Below are positions 34,359-43,288 of a stretch of DNA of 64,000 nt, one piece after another. Below the pieces are notes generated by a model, which was given only the letters and a program-made list of their open reading frames with translations, did no database searches and was not told the origin of the DNA. The stretch comes from Sphingomonas bacterium. Its GTDB lineage: Bacteria; Pseudomonadota; Alphaproteobacteria; Sphingomonadales; Sphingomonadaceae. Position 1 is the stretch's first letter, and each line of letters begins with the position of its first letter. The position numbers and the translations under genes were made by a program. The stretch covers positions 1-64,000 of the forward strand of contig JASBRX010000011.1 in assembly GCA_030149245.1 (NCBI GenBank), written 5' to 3'.

Positions 34359-35605
34359 GCCGTCACCTCGATCACTGGATGGTCGCTCGCCGCGTCGATC
34401 GCGCCATCGATCCGGTCGAGCCACTGGCCGCGCCGGTCGACGGGCCACACCGTCCAGCGTGCCGGGGGACGGGTCGATGCAAAGCGCCGCTCGATCCGGA
34501 TCGGCCCGTCGCCACCGTTGAGCAGCGCGTGCATCTCCGCGCGTCCGGCATCGTCGCGCGCAATCTCATTGCCTTGGCCGTCGTGGAAGCCGACATACCA
34601 AAAGAGCGGGTGGCGCAACGCCGCATCGGGCAATGCCGCGCGATCGAGCGAGACCCGCACGGTCCAGTCCCGCGCCGCCGCACGCACGGGCAGCGGTTCG
34701 GGCTCATCTCCGCGCCGCGCTGCGCGGCTGGCGTGGCGGCGGCGAAAGCTGATGCCCGAATAGGCCTCGTAATCGGCGAAGCTGCGCGCGGTGCCACAGC
34801 CAAATCGTCCGACCTCGGGCGTCGCCAGAAAGCGCCGGACCTTGTCGAGGCTCGCCGCATCGCGTGCGTGCCAAGGCGTCGCGACGCCGCGCTCGGCGCG
34901 GTGATCGTCCCAATGCTTGCTGCGATGCTTGCGTGTATATTCGTGCCACGCGACATGCTGCCCCGGGTGGTACAGGTCATAGCCATGGGTGAAGGCGCGG
35001 ATCGCCAGGCTGATCTCCTCCCCGATGAAATACAGGTCCGGGTCATAGGGCACGTCCGACACGAACTGCCCCGGAGCGAACAGCAGATGCGCGGACAGGA
35101 AGCGCGCGCGGATCGGCGCACCATCGGGTTTTTCGGCGACCGGGCCGAACTGGCACAGCGCAATCCCCTCCGGCGTGAAGCGGTCGAACCGCATCACCGT
35201 CGGGCGCTCGCTCGCCGGTACCGGCACCGCCGGATCATAGGCGGGAGCATAAGCGGTGAGCAGCGGCAGCGCCGATCCGCTACGCGCCGCCTGATCGATC
35301 AGGGTCGCGTCCCAATCCTGCGCGAAACGATGATGCGAATCGAGCTGCAGGAACCAGTCCTCGCCATCATAGAGCGACATGCACTGCGCCCGCGCCCAGC
35401 ACGCCCCCCGGCTCGCCGCCCACGGCACATCGATCACCCGCATCCGCCCGCTGTCGAGCGTTGGCGGCGGCGCTTCGTCCAGCCCATGCTGCCAGCAAAT
35501 CCCGAACCGCAGCCGATCGGGCCAGCGCGCGCGGGCCAAACAGTCCTTGATCGTCGGGACCAGCTCGGGGTCGCGATAGGCGGCGATCGAGATGAAGATC
35601 GTCAT
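34355..35605 (-). CDS. GlcNAc-transferase-like glycosyltransferase, copy 1
   Basis: The 416-residue protein is a paralogue of the next gene, colinear from MTIFISIAAYRDPELVPTIKDC, with DSH at 89-91, GEEISLAIRAFTHGYDLYHPG and the same C-terminal sandwich (FWYVGFHDGQGNEIARDD). It overlaps the baseplate-fusion stop by 4 bases and the copy 2 start by 4 bases, so the three are translationally coupled. The tandem arrangement points to duplication followed by divergence, perhaps for two acceptor sites. No signal peptide or membrane segment is seen, so it should act in the cytoplasm, where eCIS particles assemble. Confidence 0.78.
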   Translation of the reverse strand: MTIFISIAAYRDPELVPTIKDCLARARWPDRLRFGICWQHGLDEAPPPTLDSGRMRVIDVPWAASRGACWARAQCMSLYDGEDWFLQLDSHHRFAQDWDATLIDQAARSGSALPLLTAYAPAYDPAVPVPASERPTVMRFDRFTPEGIALCQFGPVAEKPDGAPIRARFLSAHLLFAPGQFVSDVPYDPDLYFIGEEISLAIRAFTHGYDLYHPGQHVAWHEYTRKHRSKHWDDHRAERGVATPWHARDAASLDKVRRFLATPEVGRFGCGTARSFADYEAYSGISFRRRHASRAARRGDEPEPLPVRAAARDWTVRVSLDRAALPDAALRHPLFWYVGFHDGQGNEIARDDAGRAEMHALLNGGDGPIRIERRFASTRPPARWTVWPVDRRGQWLDRIDGAIDAASDHPVIEVTA

Positions 35606-38600
35606 TGCGGCGCCAGCCAGACCGGCGTCTTGCCGTCAAGGTCGCGCTGGACGACGTCTAGGTCATAGGCGACGCCGTCGATCACATAGCTGCTGCTGAT
35701 CGACTGGACCATGCAATAGCCGGTCTGGCTGAGCGCCGGAACGGTGCTGCCCGATTGCCAATAGTAATCGAACGGCAGCGCCTCGATCTCGCTCGCGTTC
35801 AGGCCGGTGTTGGCGCCGATATAGACGCCGGGTACATAGCCCGCCGCGCTGACATGATCGGCCCAGGCCTGACAATAGGCGGTGGTGGTGGACGTCGGCG
35901 TGCCCGACGCCACCCCCTCCAGATCGACCCACAGGATCATGCCGGGCGGCAGGCCGATCTCCTGCGCATTGGCGACGGCATAGCTGCCATAGCTGTCCCC
36001 CAGCGACTGGCTCGGCGTCCAGCCGGCCGACGCGACATGCTGCACCACCATCAACGCTAGGCCGGCGCCCAGGATCGCCTCGGCCTCGCTCGTGGTCAGA
36101 TTGCCCTGCGCATTGCCGGGCGTGGCGACGAAGGTGCGCGGCACGTAGCGCACCGCGAAGTCGAACCCGGCATCGACAAAGCTTGCCGCGCTGCTCGCGG
36201 TCAGCACGGTGTTGCAGTCGAAGCCCGGCGCCCCCGGCGGCGCTGCCACGACCGTGCCCGGCAACAGCTTGGACGGCGCGGGCGTGGGAGCGGGGGCTGG
36301 AGTAGGCGGTGGTGTCGGCGTTGGCATAGGCGTCGGCTCCGGCAGCGGAGTTGGCGTCGGCGGCGGGGGTGGCGGCGGGATCGGCGCAGCGGTGGATGGT
36401 GGCGGCGCGGGTGTCGGTTCGGGCTCGGGCAACGGCTCAGGCTCGGCATGGCGCTTGCCGAACCAGCGCCAGATCAGCAGCGCCGACAAGATCGGCCACA
36501 GCCAGGTCTGCCAGAACCACTTCAGCCAGCTCCACACCGGATGCGGGTCCGGCTCCGGCGTTGGATCGGGCGGCGGTGGCTCGGGTGTCGGCGTGGGCGT
36601 CGGCGACGGTGGATAGGGCGTCGGTTCCGGCGGAGGCGGCGGCACCGGGGTCGGCTCTGGCGTAGGCTCGGGCGTCGGGACAGGGGTTGGCGCGGGCGTT
36701 GGTTCAGGCGTCGGCTGCGACGTCGGTTGCGGGCCATCGATCGCGCGGGTCAGGAATTCGGCCAGCTCGCGGCTCGCGCGCACCAGCCGGCCCTGATGGC
36801 AATGCCGCACTGCCTCGCGCCAGCCGTCATAGAGCGCCTCGAACCGCTCCATCATCCGGTCATCGAAGAACAGGCAATCGAGTGCGACATGCGCCGGCGT
36901 ATTCTGGCGCAGGATCGTCTCCGCCTCGCGCCGCCAGCCATGATCGTCGCGCTCGGCCCGGGTCGCCGACACAACCGCCGTCACGCGGAAATTATACGGC
37001 TCACCGCCCCGCGCATCGCCGAGCATGGCGGAGCGCAGCAGGATCCAGTCGACCACATAGAGCCGGGTGCGATGGCGACCGTGCTGGCGATGATGATGGT
37101 GGCGGTCATGCTGCCCCCCGCCATGGCGACGATCCTCCAGCAACCGGCGGATCACCGCCCGCGCGCACGCCTCATCGTCATGCTCGCCGAGCCACCACCA
37201 CGCACCGTCGGCATCGACCACCACCACGACGATGGTCAGGTCGCCATCCGCCCTGCCGATGCGATAGCTGGCAGGATCGCTCAGCGCCTGCGCCAGCGAC
37301 GGCGCGACGTGCCGCCCGGCGATGGGCGACGGGCCGTCCGCCGCGCCATCCACCTCGCCGTTCACAACGGGAGCCACCGGCTTGAACAGCCGCTCCAGCG
37401 ATGGCCAGGTCTCGGCGGGCAGGCGCACCCCGAACTCGGGCTGGCGTTGGTCGGACGTGGACCGGTCGCCGTCCGTGTCCCCCCGCCCCGACCCGCTGCC
37501 CTCCTCCGCCGTAACCGTGTCCAGCAGGCCGAGCTGGATCCGGCTCAACCGCTCCATCCCCGATACGCCATGGAGCGAATGCGGCCGCCGATAATCCGCG
37601 CCGCGCCCGCGATTGGCGCTGAGGCTGGCGACATGGCGCAGCATCGCGCGCTTGGCGGCGAGCAATTCGCGCTGCTCGCGCGGGCTCGCCCCGGCCATAT
37701 CGGTGCCATAAGGGCCGGTCACGCGCTGCGCATAAAGCGACAGCATCAGGTCGAGGATCGCCCCCTGTCGCACCGCCACCGGATCGGCATCGGCGACCAG
37801 CTGCGCCATCCCCGCCTCATAGCCTGGCTGCAACAGCGGTTCGACATCGGGAACGATCGGCCGCAGCGACTGCCACGCATAGGTCGCGTCGCCTCCGGTC
37901 TGGATCGAAAACAGCTCGCGCAGAAACGCGATCTGGCTGAACCCGTCGGCCATCAGCTGGTCGAACGGCATCAGATAGCCCTTCAACTGCCGCGCCTGCG
38001 CCGCCCGCGTCACCGTCGCGTCCGCGCCCAGCCCGGCATCGTTGATGCCATAGACATTGGGAAACTGGCTCTGGACCGAGCTATAGTCGGCAAGATCGCG
38101 ATAGTCCGCCACCGGCGGGCCAAAGCGTTCGGCAACTTCGCGGCGCACGGGATAGGTGCGGCGATGCTCGGCCCAGAGCTGGTCGAGCTTGCGCCGTACC
38201 CGTCGCGGATCGGGGTGGCACCGCGCGTAGTCGCGATAGAGGTGGATGGTGAAGTCGCCGCTCCGCCCCTCCGGCTGGAGCGCGAATACGCCGCCCGGGG
38301 GCGCGCGCATCACCTCGCCCTGTGACACATGGCGCTGCTCGCTGCTGACCTCGACCGACAGCGCATCGACCGCCACGATGCCGGGCGTTTCGGCCAGCAC
38401 CTGCAGCAACTGCTCGACCGGCAGCCGGCGCGGCAGTGGGCCCAGCCACGCATCGTCGATGAATCCGCGCAGCATGCGTGGCCCGGCGAACAGCCGCGCC
38501 GTCGCCGCATCCGCCGCCAGCTGTTCGTCCAGCGATTGCCGTTTGGGTTCGGGCGCAAGGGTCAACCCGAGCGCGAACAGCGCCGCTGCCAGCGTTTCCG

Positions 38601-39219
38601 ACGGATCGGCCCCGTCGGCAATTTGGGCGCGGGCGTGGACATAGGTGTCGATCGGAGTCAGCACGATTGTGTTGCGCACGTCCTCACACAGCGCGCGGTG
38701 GCGGCGATAGCAGCGCTCGACCTGCTCGATCAGCCGCGCATCGGCCGCGCACGGATCGCCGCGCGCATCCTCCTTCCGGTCCGCTCGTGCAAGAATCGCG
38801 ATGTCGTACAGCCCCGACAGCCTGCGCAACCCGCCGCCCCGCGCCGGAGTGAACCAGACATTGGCGACCCCAGGCACCCGGTCGATTACGACGCGGCGCA
38901 AATCGTTCGCGGTCACCGGATTGCACGGCAGGATCGCGGCAGCGGGTATCAACCCGTGGCGGCGCAGCGGGACATGCGTCGCATCCGGTGGGCTCAACAG
39001 TTCGGTGACCGGAAACGCCGCGCGATAGGGCAGCTCGGTGAGCGCGTAGCAGAGCTGCTCCAGGATCGTGACGCCCGGATCGGAATAGTTGAAGTCGGTC
39101 CAGATCTGCCGCGCCATCGCATGGCTCAGCCGGACCGCCTCGGCCCGTAGCGTCGCATAATCGCTGCCCGCTCCGGTCCCGGCATGATCGCGCGGAATCG
39201 ATGTCGGCGCGGCCGTCAT
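35602..39219 (-). CDS. Baseplate protein (Afp12-like) fused to membrane-spanning linker and DUF1906 domain
   Basis: This is a 1205-residue three-part protein. Residues 1 to about 827 are Afp12/gp47-like (FNYSDPGVTILEQLCYALTELPYRAAFP; later NTPAHVALDCLFFDD), with a His-rich insert near 725-745. Residues 828-997 are a Pro/Thr/Glu linker interrupted at about 895-922 by a Trp-rich hydrophobic stretch (VWSWLKWFWQTWLWPILSAL) long enough to span a membrane. Residues 998-1205 form a DUF1906 (Rv2525c-like, GH25-like barrel) domain with FDCNTV, VDLEG as a D-x-E pair, YIGAN and DYYW. DUF1906 proteins are thought to act on the cell wall, though catalysis is not firmly shown. An anchored baseplate carrying a wall-directed domain would be unusual for an extracellular particle. 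Confidence 0.82.
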   Translation of the reverse strand: MTAAPTSIPRDHAGTGAGSDYATLRAEAVRLSHAMARQIWTDFNYSDPGVTILEQLCYALTELPYRAAFPVTELLSPPDATHVPLRRHGLIPAAAILPCNPVTANDLRRVVIDRVPGVANVWFTPARGGGLRRLSGLYDIAILARADRKEDARGDPCAADARLIEQVERCYRRHRALCEDVRNTIVLTPIDTYVHARAQIADGADPSETLAAALFALGLTLAPEPKRQSLDEQLAADAATARLFAGPRMLRGFIDDAWLGPLPRRLPVEQLLQVLAETPGIVAVDALSVEVSSEQRHVSQGEVMRAPPGGVFALQPEGRSGDFTIHLYRDYARCHPDPRRVRRKLDQLWAEHRRTYPVRREVAERFGPPVADYRDLADYSSVQSQFPNVYGINDAGLGADATVTRAAQARQLKGYLMPFDQLMADGFSQIAFLRELFSIQTGGDATYAWQSLRPIVPDVEPLLQPGYEAGMAQLVADADPVAVRQGAILDLMLSLYAQRVTGPYGTDMAGASPREQRELLAAKRAMLRHVASLSANRGRGADYRRPHSLHGVSGMERLSRIQLGLLDTVTAEEGSGSGRGDTDGDRSTSDQRQPEFGVRLPAETWPSLERLFKPVAPVVNGEVDGAADGPSPIAGRHVAPSLAQALSDPASYRIGRADGDLTIVVVVVDADGAWWWLGEHDDEACARAVIRRLLEDRRHGGGQHDRHHHHRQHGRHRTRLYVVDWILLRSAMLGDARGGEPYNFRVTAVVSATRAERDDHGWRREAETILRQNTPAHVALDCLFFDDRMMERFEALYDGWREAVRHCHQGRLVRASRELAEFLTRAIDGPQPTSQPTPEPTPAPTPVPTPEPTPEPTPVPPPPPEPTPYPPSPTPTPTPEPPPPDPTPEPDPHPVWSWLKWFWQTWLWPILSALLIWRWFGKRHAEPEPLPEPEPTPAPPPSTAAPIPPPPPPPTPTPLPEPTPMPTPTPPPTPAPAPTPAPSKLLPGTVVAAPPGAPGFDCNTVLTASSAASFVDAGFDFAVRYVPRTFVATPGNAQGNLTTSEAEAILGAGLALMVVQHVASAGWTPSQSLGDSYGSYAVANAQEIGLPPGMILWVDLEGVASGTPTSTTTAYCQAWADHVSAAGYVPGVYIGANTGLNASEIEALPFDYYWQSGSTVPALSQTGYCMVQSISSSYVIDGVAYDLDVVQRDLDGKTPVWLAPQ
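36229..36738 (-). repeat. Low-complexity Pro/Thr/Glu linker coding DNA
   Basis: This is the linker part of the baseplate fusion. Two tracts of short CCx-ACx-CCx-GAx codon repeats flank the Trp-rich segment at about 36457-36537. Such tracts change length easily by slippage, so linker length may vary between strains. Confidence 0.75.
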
Positions 39220-42200
39220 GCGCCCGCTCCCACCGCCGGTTGCAGCGCGCGCAGCGGGGCCGGGGTCGCCGGCGCTGCGGTCAGATCATGGGTGAGCGCC
39301 GAGGTCAGATAGACACAGCCGCTGCGCGGCGGCGCGTCCTCGGGCGCGATGTCGAACCGATCGATGCCGCAGATATAGGGCCGCCCGCGGATGAATTCAG
39401 TGACAGCGCGGCGCGTATAGTAACGCTGCGGACGCGGCCCCAGCGTCGGGTCGGGCCAAGGGGAGAGCCATTTGACCAGCTCGCCCTGCAGCCGCTCGAT
39501 CCAATAGGCACCGGTATTCTCGTCGCTGAAGCTGATCTGTGCGCTGACCTTCAGCCGCAGATAGGGCGGGTTGGTGACGGTGAGCTGGATGAACGGACTG
39601 ATCGCCGCCTGCAGCGTCTGGCCGATCTCCGACAGCGTGGCGAGGTCGATCGAGGGCGTGGTCGGGTCGGTGATATTGGGCGTTTCGGGCCCCGCGACCG
39701 CGATCAGCCAGACGCTGCCCGGCGATCGCGCACCGGTCTTCTCGTCGGTCGCCGGCACCACCGCGACCTGCCACAGCGACGGCACAGCGGCGAGCGCGAT
39801 CCGGGCATAGTCCCAGGCATCGATCCCGAACCCCTTGTGGCGCAGCCGCTCCGCCATCCATTTCTGAAAGTCGCGCCCGGTCGCTGGCGGGCGGCCGCCA
39901 AAGGACTGCATCGGCTGATCGATCGACGCCACGCCGGGCAGTGCATCAACAGATTTCTTGATCGTCCCGACCGGCAGCGGGCTGCCCAGCCCTTCGGCCC
40001 CGCCGGGTCCCACCCATAGCGCAGACACGGCGTTGGCAATCACCGCTTGGACGATCGGCGCATTGCGCGTCACCCCGCGCGTCCGCACGCGCAGCCGCGG
40101 ATGCCCGCCCGGATCGGTGCGCAGCTCCAGCGTCACGATGCCGCTGTTGCGCAATCCATCGGTCGTGTCGCCCAGCAGGGTCAGCGGCACCCAGTTGCCG
40201 TCGATCACCTGTTCCCACACCATCGACGGCGGATCGTCCCACCAGCCATCGGGTCCGGCCTGAAGGATGAACAGCAGCGCCACCTGCTCCACCTGCACCG
40301 ACAGGTCGATATAGAGCGCGGCATGCGCCTCGATCCGGGGCAGCAGTCCGGCCGTGCCGCTGTCCGGCGCGACCGGCGGGGTCAGCGATCCGAACGGGTC
40401 GATGTGCCAGAATTCGAGTTCGAGCGGCGCCTCGCCCGATGCCGACGGGGGCGGCGAACCAACCGACTTGGGCATCAGCGTGGTGGTCAGGTCGAGCCGC
40501 GCCGACGCCGAATAGTCGACCGAAATCGCCGACGCCATCGGCAGCCACGGCGGATTGGGCAAAGGCGGCGGTGGTGGTGGCGGTGGCGGCGCAGGAACCC
40601 CGCGCCCGCCCCGCGCCGCCGCGCTGGCCGCCGCAGTCTGCGCCGCCGACGCTGCCATCAGATTGCTCGAATAGAGGATATTACCGAACGCATAGCTGGG
40701 CGCGACCAGCGCCAGCGTGAGGCGGGTGGTGGCCGCGCTGTAATAGGCTGGCGCGCTCATTGGGATCACCCCCGGCACCGCCAGCACCGATGTGCGCAAC
40801 AGTGGCGCATCAGCAACCGGCGTGGCTGCATCGCCCGATGCAGCCGGCGGCGATGTGCGGAACAGCGGCTGCGCGGTCGATGCGACATCCCATCGCCCGG
40901 GATTGCTCACTGCAAACGCGACCTGAAAGCTGGTGTTGTCGAACAGAGGGGCGGACGACACCGCTCCATCGGCATCGATCACATAGCCCTGATAATAGCC
41001 CTTGAACCCCGTCTTGGTGACCGGCAGCCCCGCCCAGTCGATCGTCAGCGACAGTCGATCAATCGGCTTGGCAAACAATTCGGGCGCAGCGATCTCCAGC
41101 GCCGAATATTGCGCCGGGGGCATGCCGAGCAGTGCGAAATTCTGCGCCGGGTCGACCGGCCCGTTCGGCGACGACAGCGTCACCGCGTCGAACCCGCTCA
41201 CGCCGACATCGACGAACACCGTATCGATCTCGACCTGCGACAGGATGGCAAAGGCCGCCGACTCCTCGGCTCCGGTCAAATTCAGCCCGCCCAGCACGGC
41301 CGGCTGATCGGGGGCTTCGGGAAAGGCGCTGGCGGGGTGGGTTGGCGGCGGCGCACCCTTCGCCGGTGGCGTGGACAGCGCCACCAGGGGCGGCGCATCC
41401 GGGGGGAGTTCGAACAGGATCGAGAACAACGTCGCGCAATCACCGCCGGCCAGCGGGATCGGCGTCACGGTGAAGCTGTCCACCGCCATCCATCCCCCGG
41501 CGGTCGAATAATGGAGGTGAAAACTCGCCTCGATCGCCCGCGCCAGCAACTCGGCGAGCGCGAAGCTGTTTGCTGCGTCGGACTGCCCGTGCGCAAGCGG
41601 GCCGCTGCGCCGCGACACCGCCAGCCCGATCTCCACCACGCGCGTCCCTGCGGTCAGCATCAGCGTCGGACTGGCGATGCAGAACCCCAATGTGGCGCGC
41701 GTGAGCGTCAGCGCGCCATAGGTGCCCGCCGCATTCGCCCCGAACAGCGGAAAGCTCGCTCGCCCGCCTGCCATGATCGCGACCTCGCCGCTCAGCACGC
41801 CGGTCGGCACCAGCGGGTCGGAGCCCGGGCTCCACGGCAGATGGGTCACGCGATGCACGCTGAGCCGAGTCACGGTGGCGGGCGTCACCTCCAGCGCCGA
41901 TTGCGCGGCATAGTTGATCGCCGCCCCGCTCGCATCGGCCCCCGCGCCGAACAGCGCGCCATGCGGCACCGACGCCTGCGTCGCGTCCTTGGCGCGGGTG
42001 AAGGTCAGGAACAGGCTGTCGGGCTGCGGCGCCAGCCCGTGCTGGTCGAGCACCTGCCCATAATAGAAATCGACAAAGCGGCGCGGGAAGCGGTTGAGCG
42101 TCGCGCGCTGCTCGGCAAACAGGATCGCAAAGGCATTGTAGAGCGCCGCCTGCGGCGCATGGTCGCCGGACTCGCTCGACTGGACCAGTGCCTCCCCGGC

Positions 42201-42806
42201 CTGTGCCCGCGCGCGCTCGATCGCGGAGAGCAGCTCGCCCAGCAACGCCTCGATCAGGTCGATCAGCTTGCGCCCCCAGCCGTCGAAATGATGGCGCAAC
42301 CCGTCATCGAGCGTGTGGCGCGTCAGATGCTGCTGCACCCGCGCAAGCTGGGGATGCAGCGCTCGGTGATGGCCGCGCAGCCGGTGCCCGCGCAGCCGCG
42401 CCTCGCCATCGCCTCCGCCCGGCCAGTCGCGATCGAGAATGGCCAGCAGATGCACGATCGCGGCGAACAGCTTTCGCAGCCGGTGCCCGCGCGCCTCCGG
42501 GTCATGCTGATCACGCAGGTCGCGGATCAGGTCGCGCAGCGCGGTCTCCACTTCGGGCAGATCCACCGCCAGTTGCATCGCATAGCCGATCGTCGGGTCC
42601 GCCGCGAAGAATGCCGCCCAGTCGCCCGCAGGCCGGTCATCCAGGTCGTAGAAGCGGATCAGTTCGCCATAGCCCGCCGCGAACGCGAGCAGCTGCGCCA
42701 GGCTGCGTCCATCGACCGCGACGGTATCGGGAGCAGGGGCACCGCGCGCGCGGTCGAGCTGGCTCGTCGCGTCGTTCAGGATGCGTCCCGCGCGCGGCCC
42801 CGCCAC
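39216..42806 (-). CDS. Baseplate J/gp47-like protein (Afp11-like)
   Basis: The 1196-residue protein has an N-terminal helical part beginning RAGRILNDATSQLDRARG and LAFAAGYGELIRFYD (typical of Afp11). A long beta-rich middle follows, with a Pro run near 735 (VPAPPPPPPPPPLPNPPW). The gp47-like end contains IDLATLSEIGQTLQAAISPF, NPPYLRLKVSAQISF and EFIRGRPYICGIDRFDI. This is the wedge protein that links the spike hub to the sheath. It starts 11 bases after gp25 and overlaps the next baseplate gene by 4 bases (ATGA). It is larger than the common Afp11 mainly because of the middle beta-sandwich region. Confidence 0.85.
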   Translation of the reverse strand: MAGPRAGRILNDATSQLDRARGAPAPDTVAVDGRSLAQLLAFAAGYGELIRFYDLDDRPAGDWAAFFAADPTIGYAMQLAVDLPEVETALRDLIRDLRDQHDPEARGHRLRKLFAAIVHLLAILDRDWPGGGDGEARLRGHRLRGHHRALHPQLARVQQHLTRHTLDDGLRHHFDGWGRKLIDLIEALLGELLSAIERARAQAGEALVQSSESGDHAPQAALYNAFAILFAEQRATLNRFPRRFVDFYYGQVLDQHGLAPQPDSLFLTFTRAKDATQASVPHGALFGAGADASGAAINYAAQSALEVTPATVTRLSVHRVTHLPWSPGSDPLVPTGVLSGEVAIMAGGRASFPLFGANAAGTYGALTLTRATLGFCIASPTLMLTAGTRVVEIGLAVSRRSGPLAHGQSDAANSFALAELLARAIEASFHLHYSTAGGWMAVDSFTVTPIPLAGGDCATLFSILFELPPDAPPLVALSTPPAKGAPPPTHPASAFPEAPDQPAVLGGLNLTGAEESAAFAILSQVEIDTVFVDVGVSGFDAVTLSSPNGPVDPAQNFALLGMPPAQYSALEIAAPELFAKPIDRLSLTIDWAGLPVTKTGFKGYYQGYVIDADGAVSSAPLFDNTSFQVAFAVSNPGRWDVASTAQPLFRTSPPAASGDAATPVADAPLLRTSVLAVPGVIPMSAPAYYSAATTRLTLALVAPSYAFGNILYSSNLMAASAAQTAAASAAARGGRGVPAPPPPPPPPPLPNPPWLPMASAISVDYSASARLDLTTTLMPKSVGSPPPSASGEAPLELEFWHIDPFGSLTPPVAPDSGTAGLLPRIEAHAALYIDLSVQVEQVALLFILQAGPDGWWDDPPSMVWEQVIDGNWVPLTLLGDTTDGLRNSGIVTLELRTDPGGHPRLRVRTRGVTRNAPIVQAVIANAVSALWVGPGGAEGLGSPLPVGTIKKSVDALPGVASIDQPMQSFGGRPPATGRDFQKWMAERLRHKGFGIDAWDYARIALAAVPSLWQVAVVPATDEKTGARSPGSVWLIAVAGPETPNITDPTTPSIDLATLSEIGQTLQAAISPFIQLTVTNPPYLRLKVSAQISFSDENTGAYWIERLQGELVKWLSPWPDPTLGPRPQRYYTRRAVTEFIRGRPYICGIDRFDIAPEDAPPRSGCVYLTSALTHDLTAAPATPAPLRALQPAVGAGA

Positions 42807-42817
42807 CGCCTAGCGCC

Positions 42818-43288
42818 TCATGATGGCGGCGGAGGCAGCGTCGCCTCCATCCGGTAAAAGGGGAAGACCAGGTTGCTGCGCGAATTGGTCTGACGGACGA
42901 TGTAATCGATCGAAATGTCGATCCATCCGGCCAGCTCGGCGTCGGTCACGGTGACCGCTTCGACCGTCACGCGCGGTTCCCAATCGATAATCGCACGGGT
43001 CACCATCGATGCGATCGCGTTCGCGGTAGTCGTGGTAAGCGCGGTAAACACCTTCGAGATCAGGTCGCAGCCGAATGTCGGCAGCATCACCCGCTCGCCC
43101 AGGCTGGTGGACAGGATGATCCACAGGCTCTGGCGGATATCGGCATCGCCGCTCGCCATCGCGACGGTGCAGGAAACGCGGTTGAAGGTGGGCGGAAAGC
43201 TCCAGCCGCGCCCTAGAAAGGCCGGCTCGACCGGGGGATAGATCGTCGCCACCGTCGCGGGCGGCAAGGCGCGCGACCGACCGCTCAT
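42818..43288 (-). CDS. gp25-like baseplate protein (Afp9-like)
   Basis: The 156-residue protein carries the gp25/GPW pattern: LWIILSTSLGERVMLPTFGCDLISKVF, a variant of the LxTxxGER-x-P-FG-C signature (about 55-82), followed by IIDWEPRVTVEAVTV. The protein forms the baseplate wedge that starts sheath assembly. It overlaps the spike gene by 4 bases. The N-terminus is longer than in phage gp25, with a GWSFPPTFN segment as is usual in eCIS. Confidence 0.9.
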   Translation of the reverse strand: MSGRSRALPPATVATIYPPVEPAFLGRGWSFPPTFNRVSCTVAMASGDADIRQSLWIILSTSLGERVMLPTFGCDLISKVFTALTTTTANAIASMVTRAIIDWEPRVTVEAVTVTDAELAGWIDISIDYIVRQTNSRSNLVFPFYRMEATLPPPPS

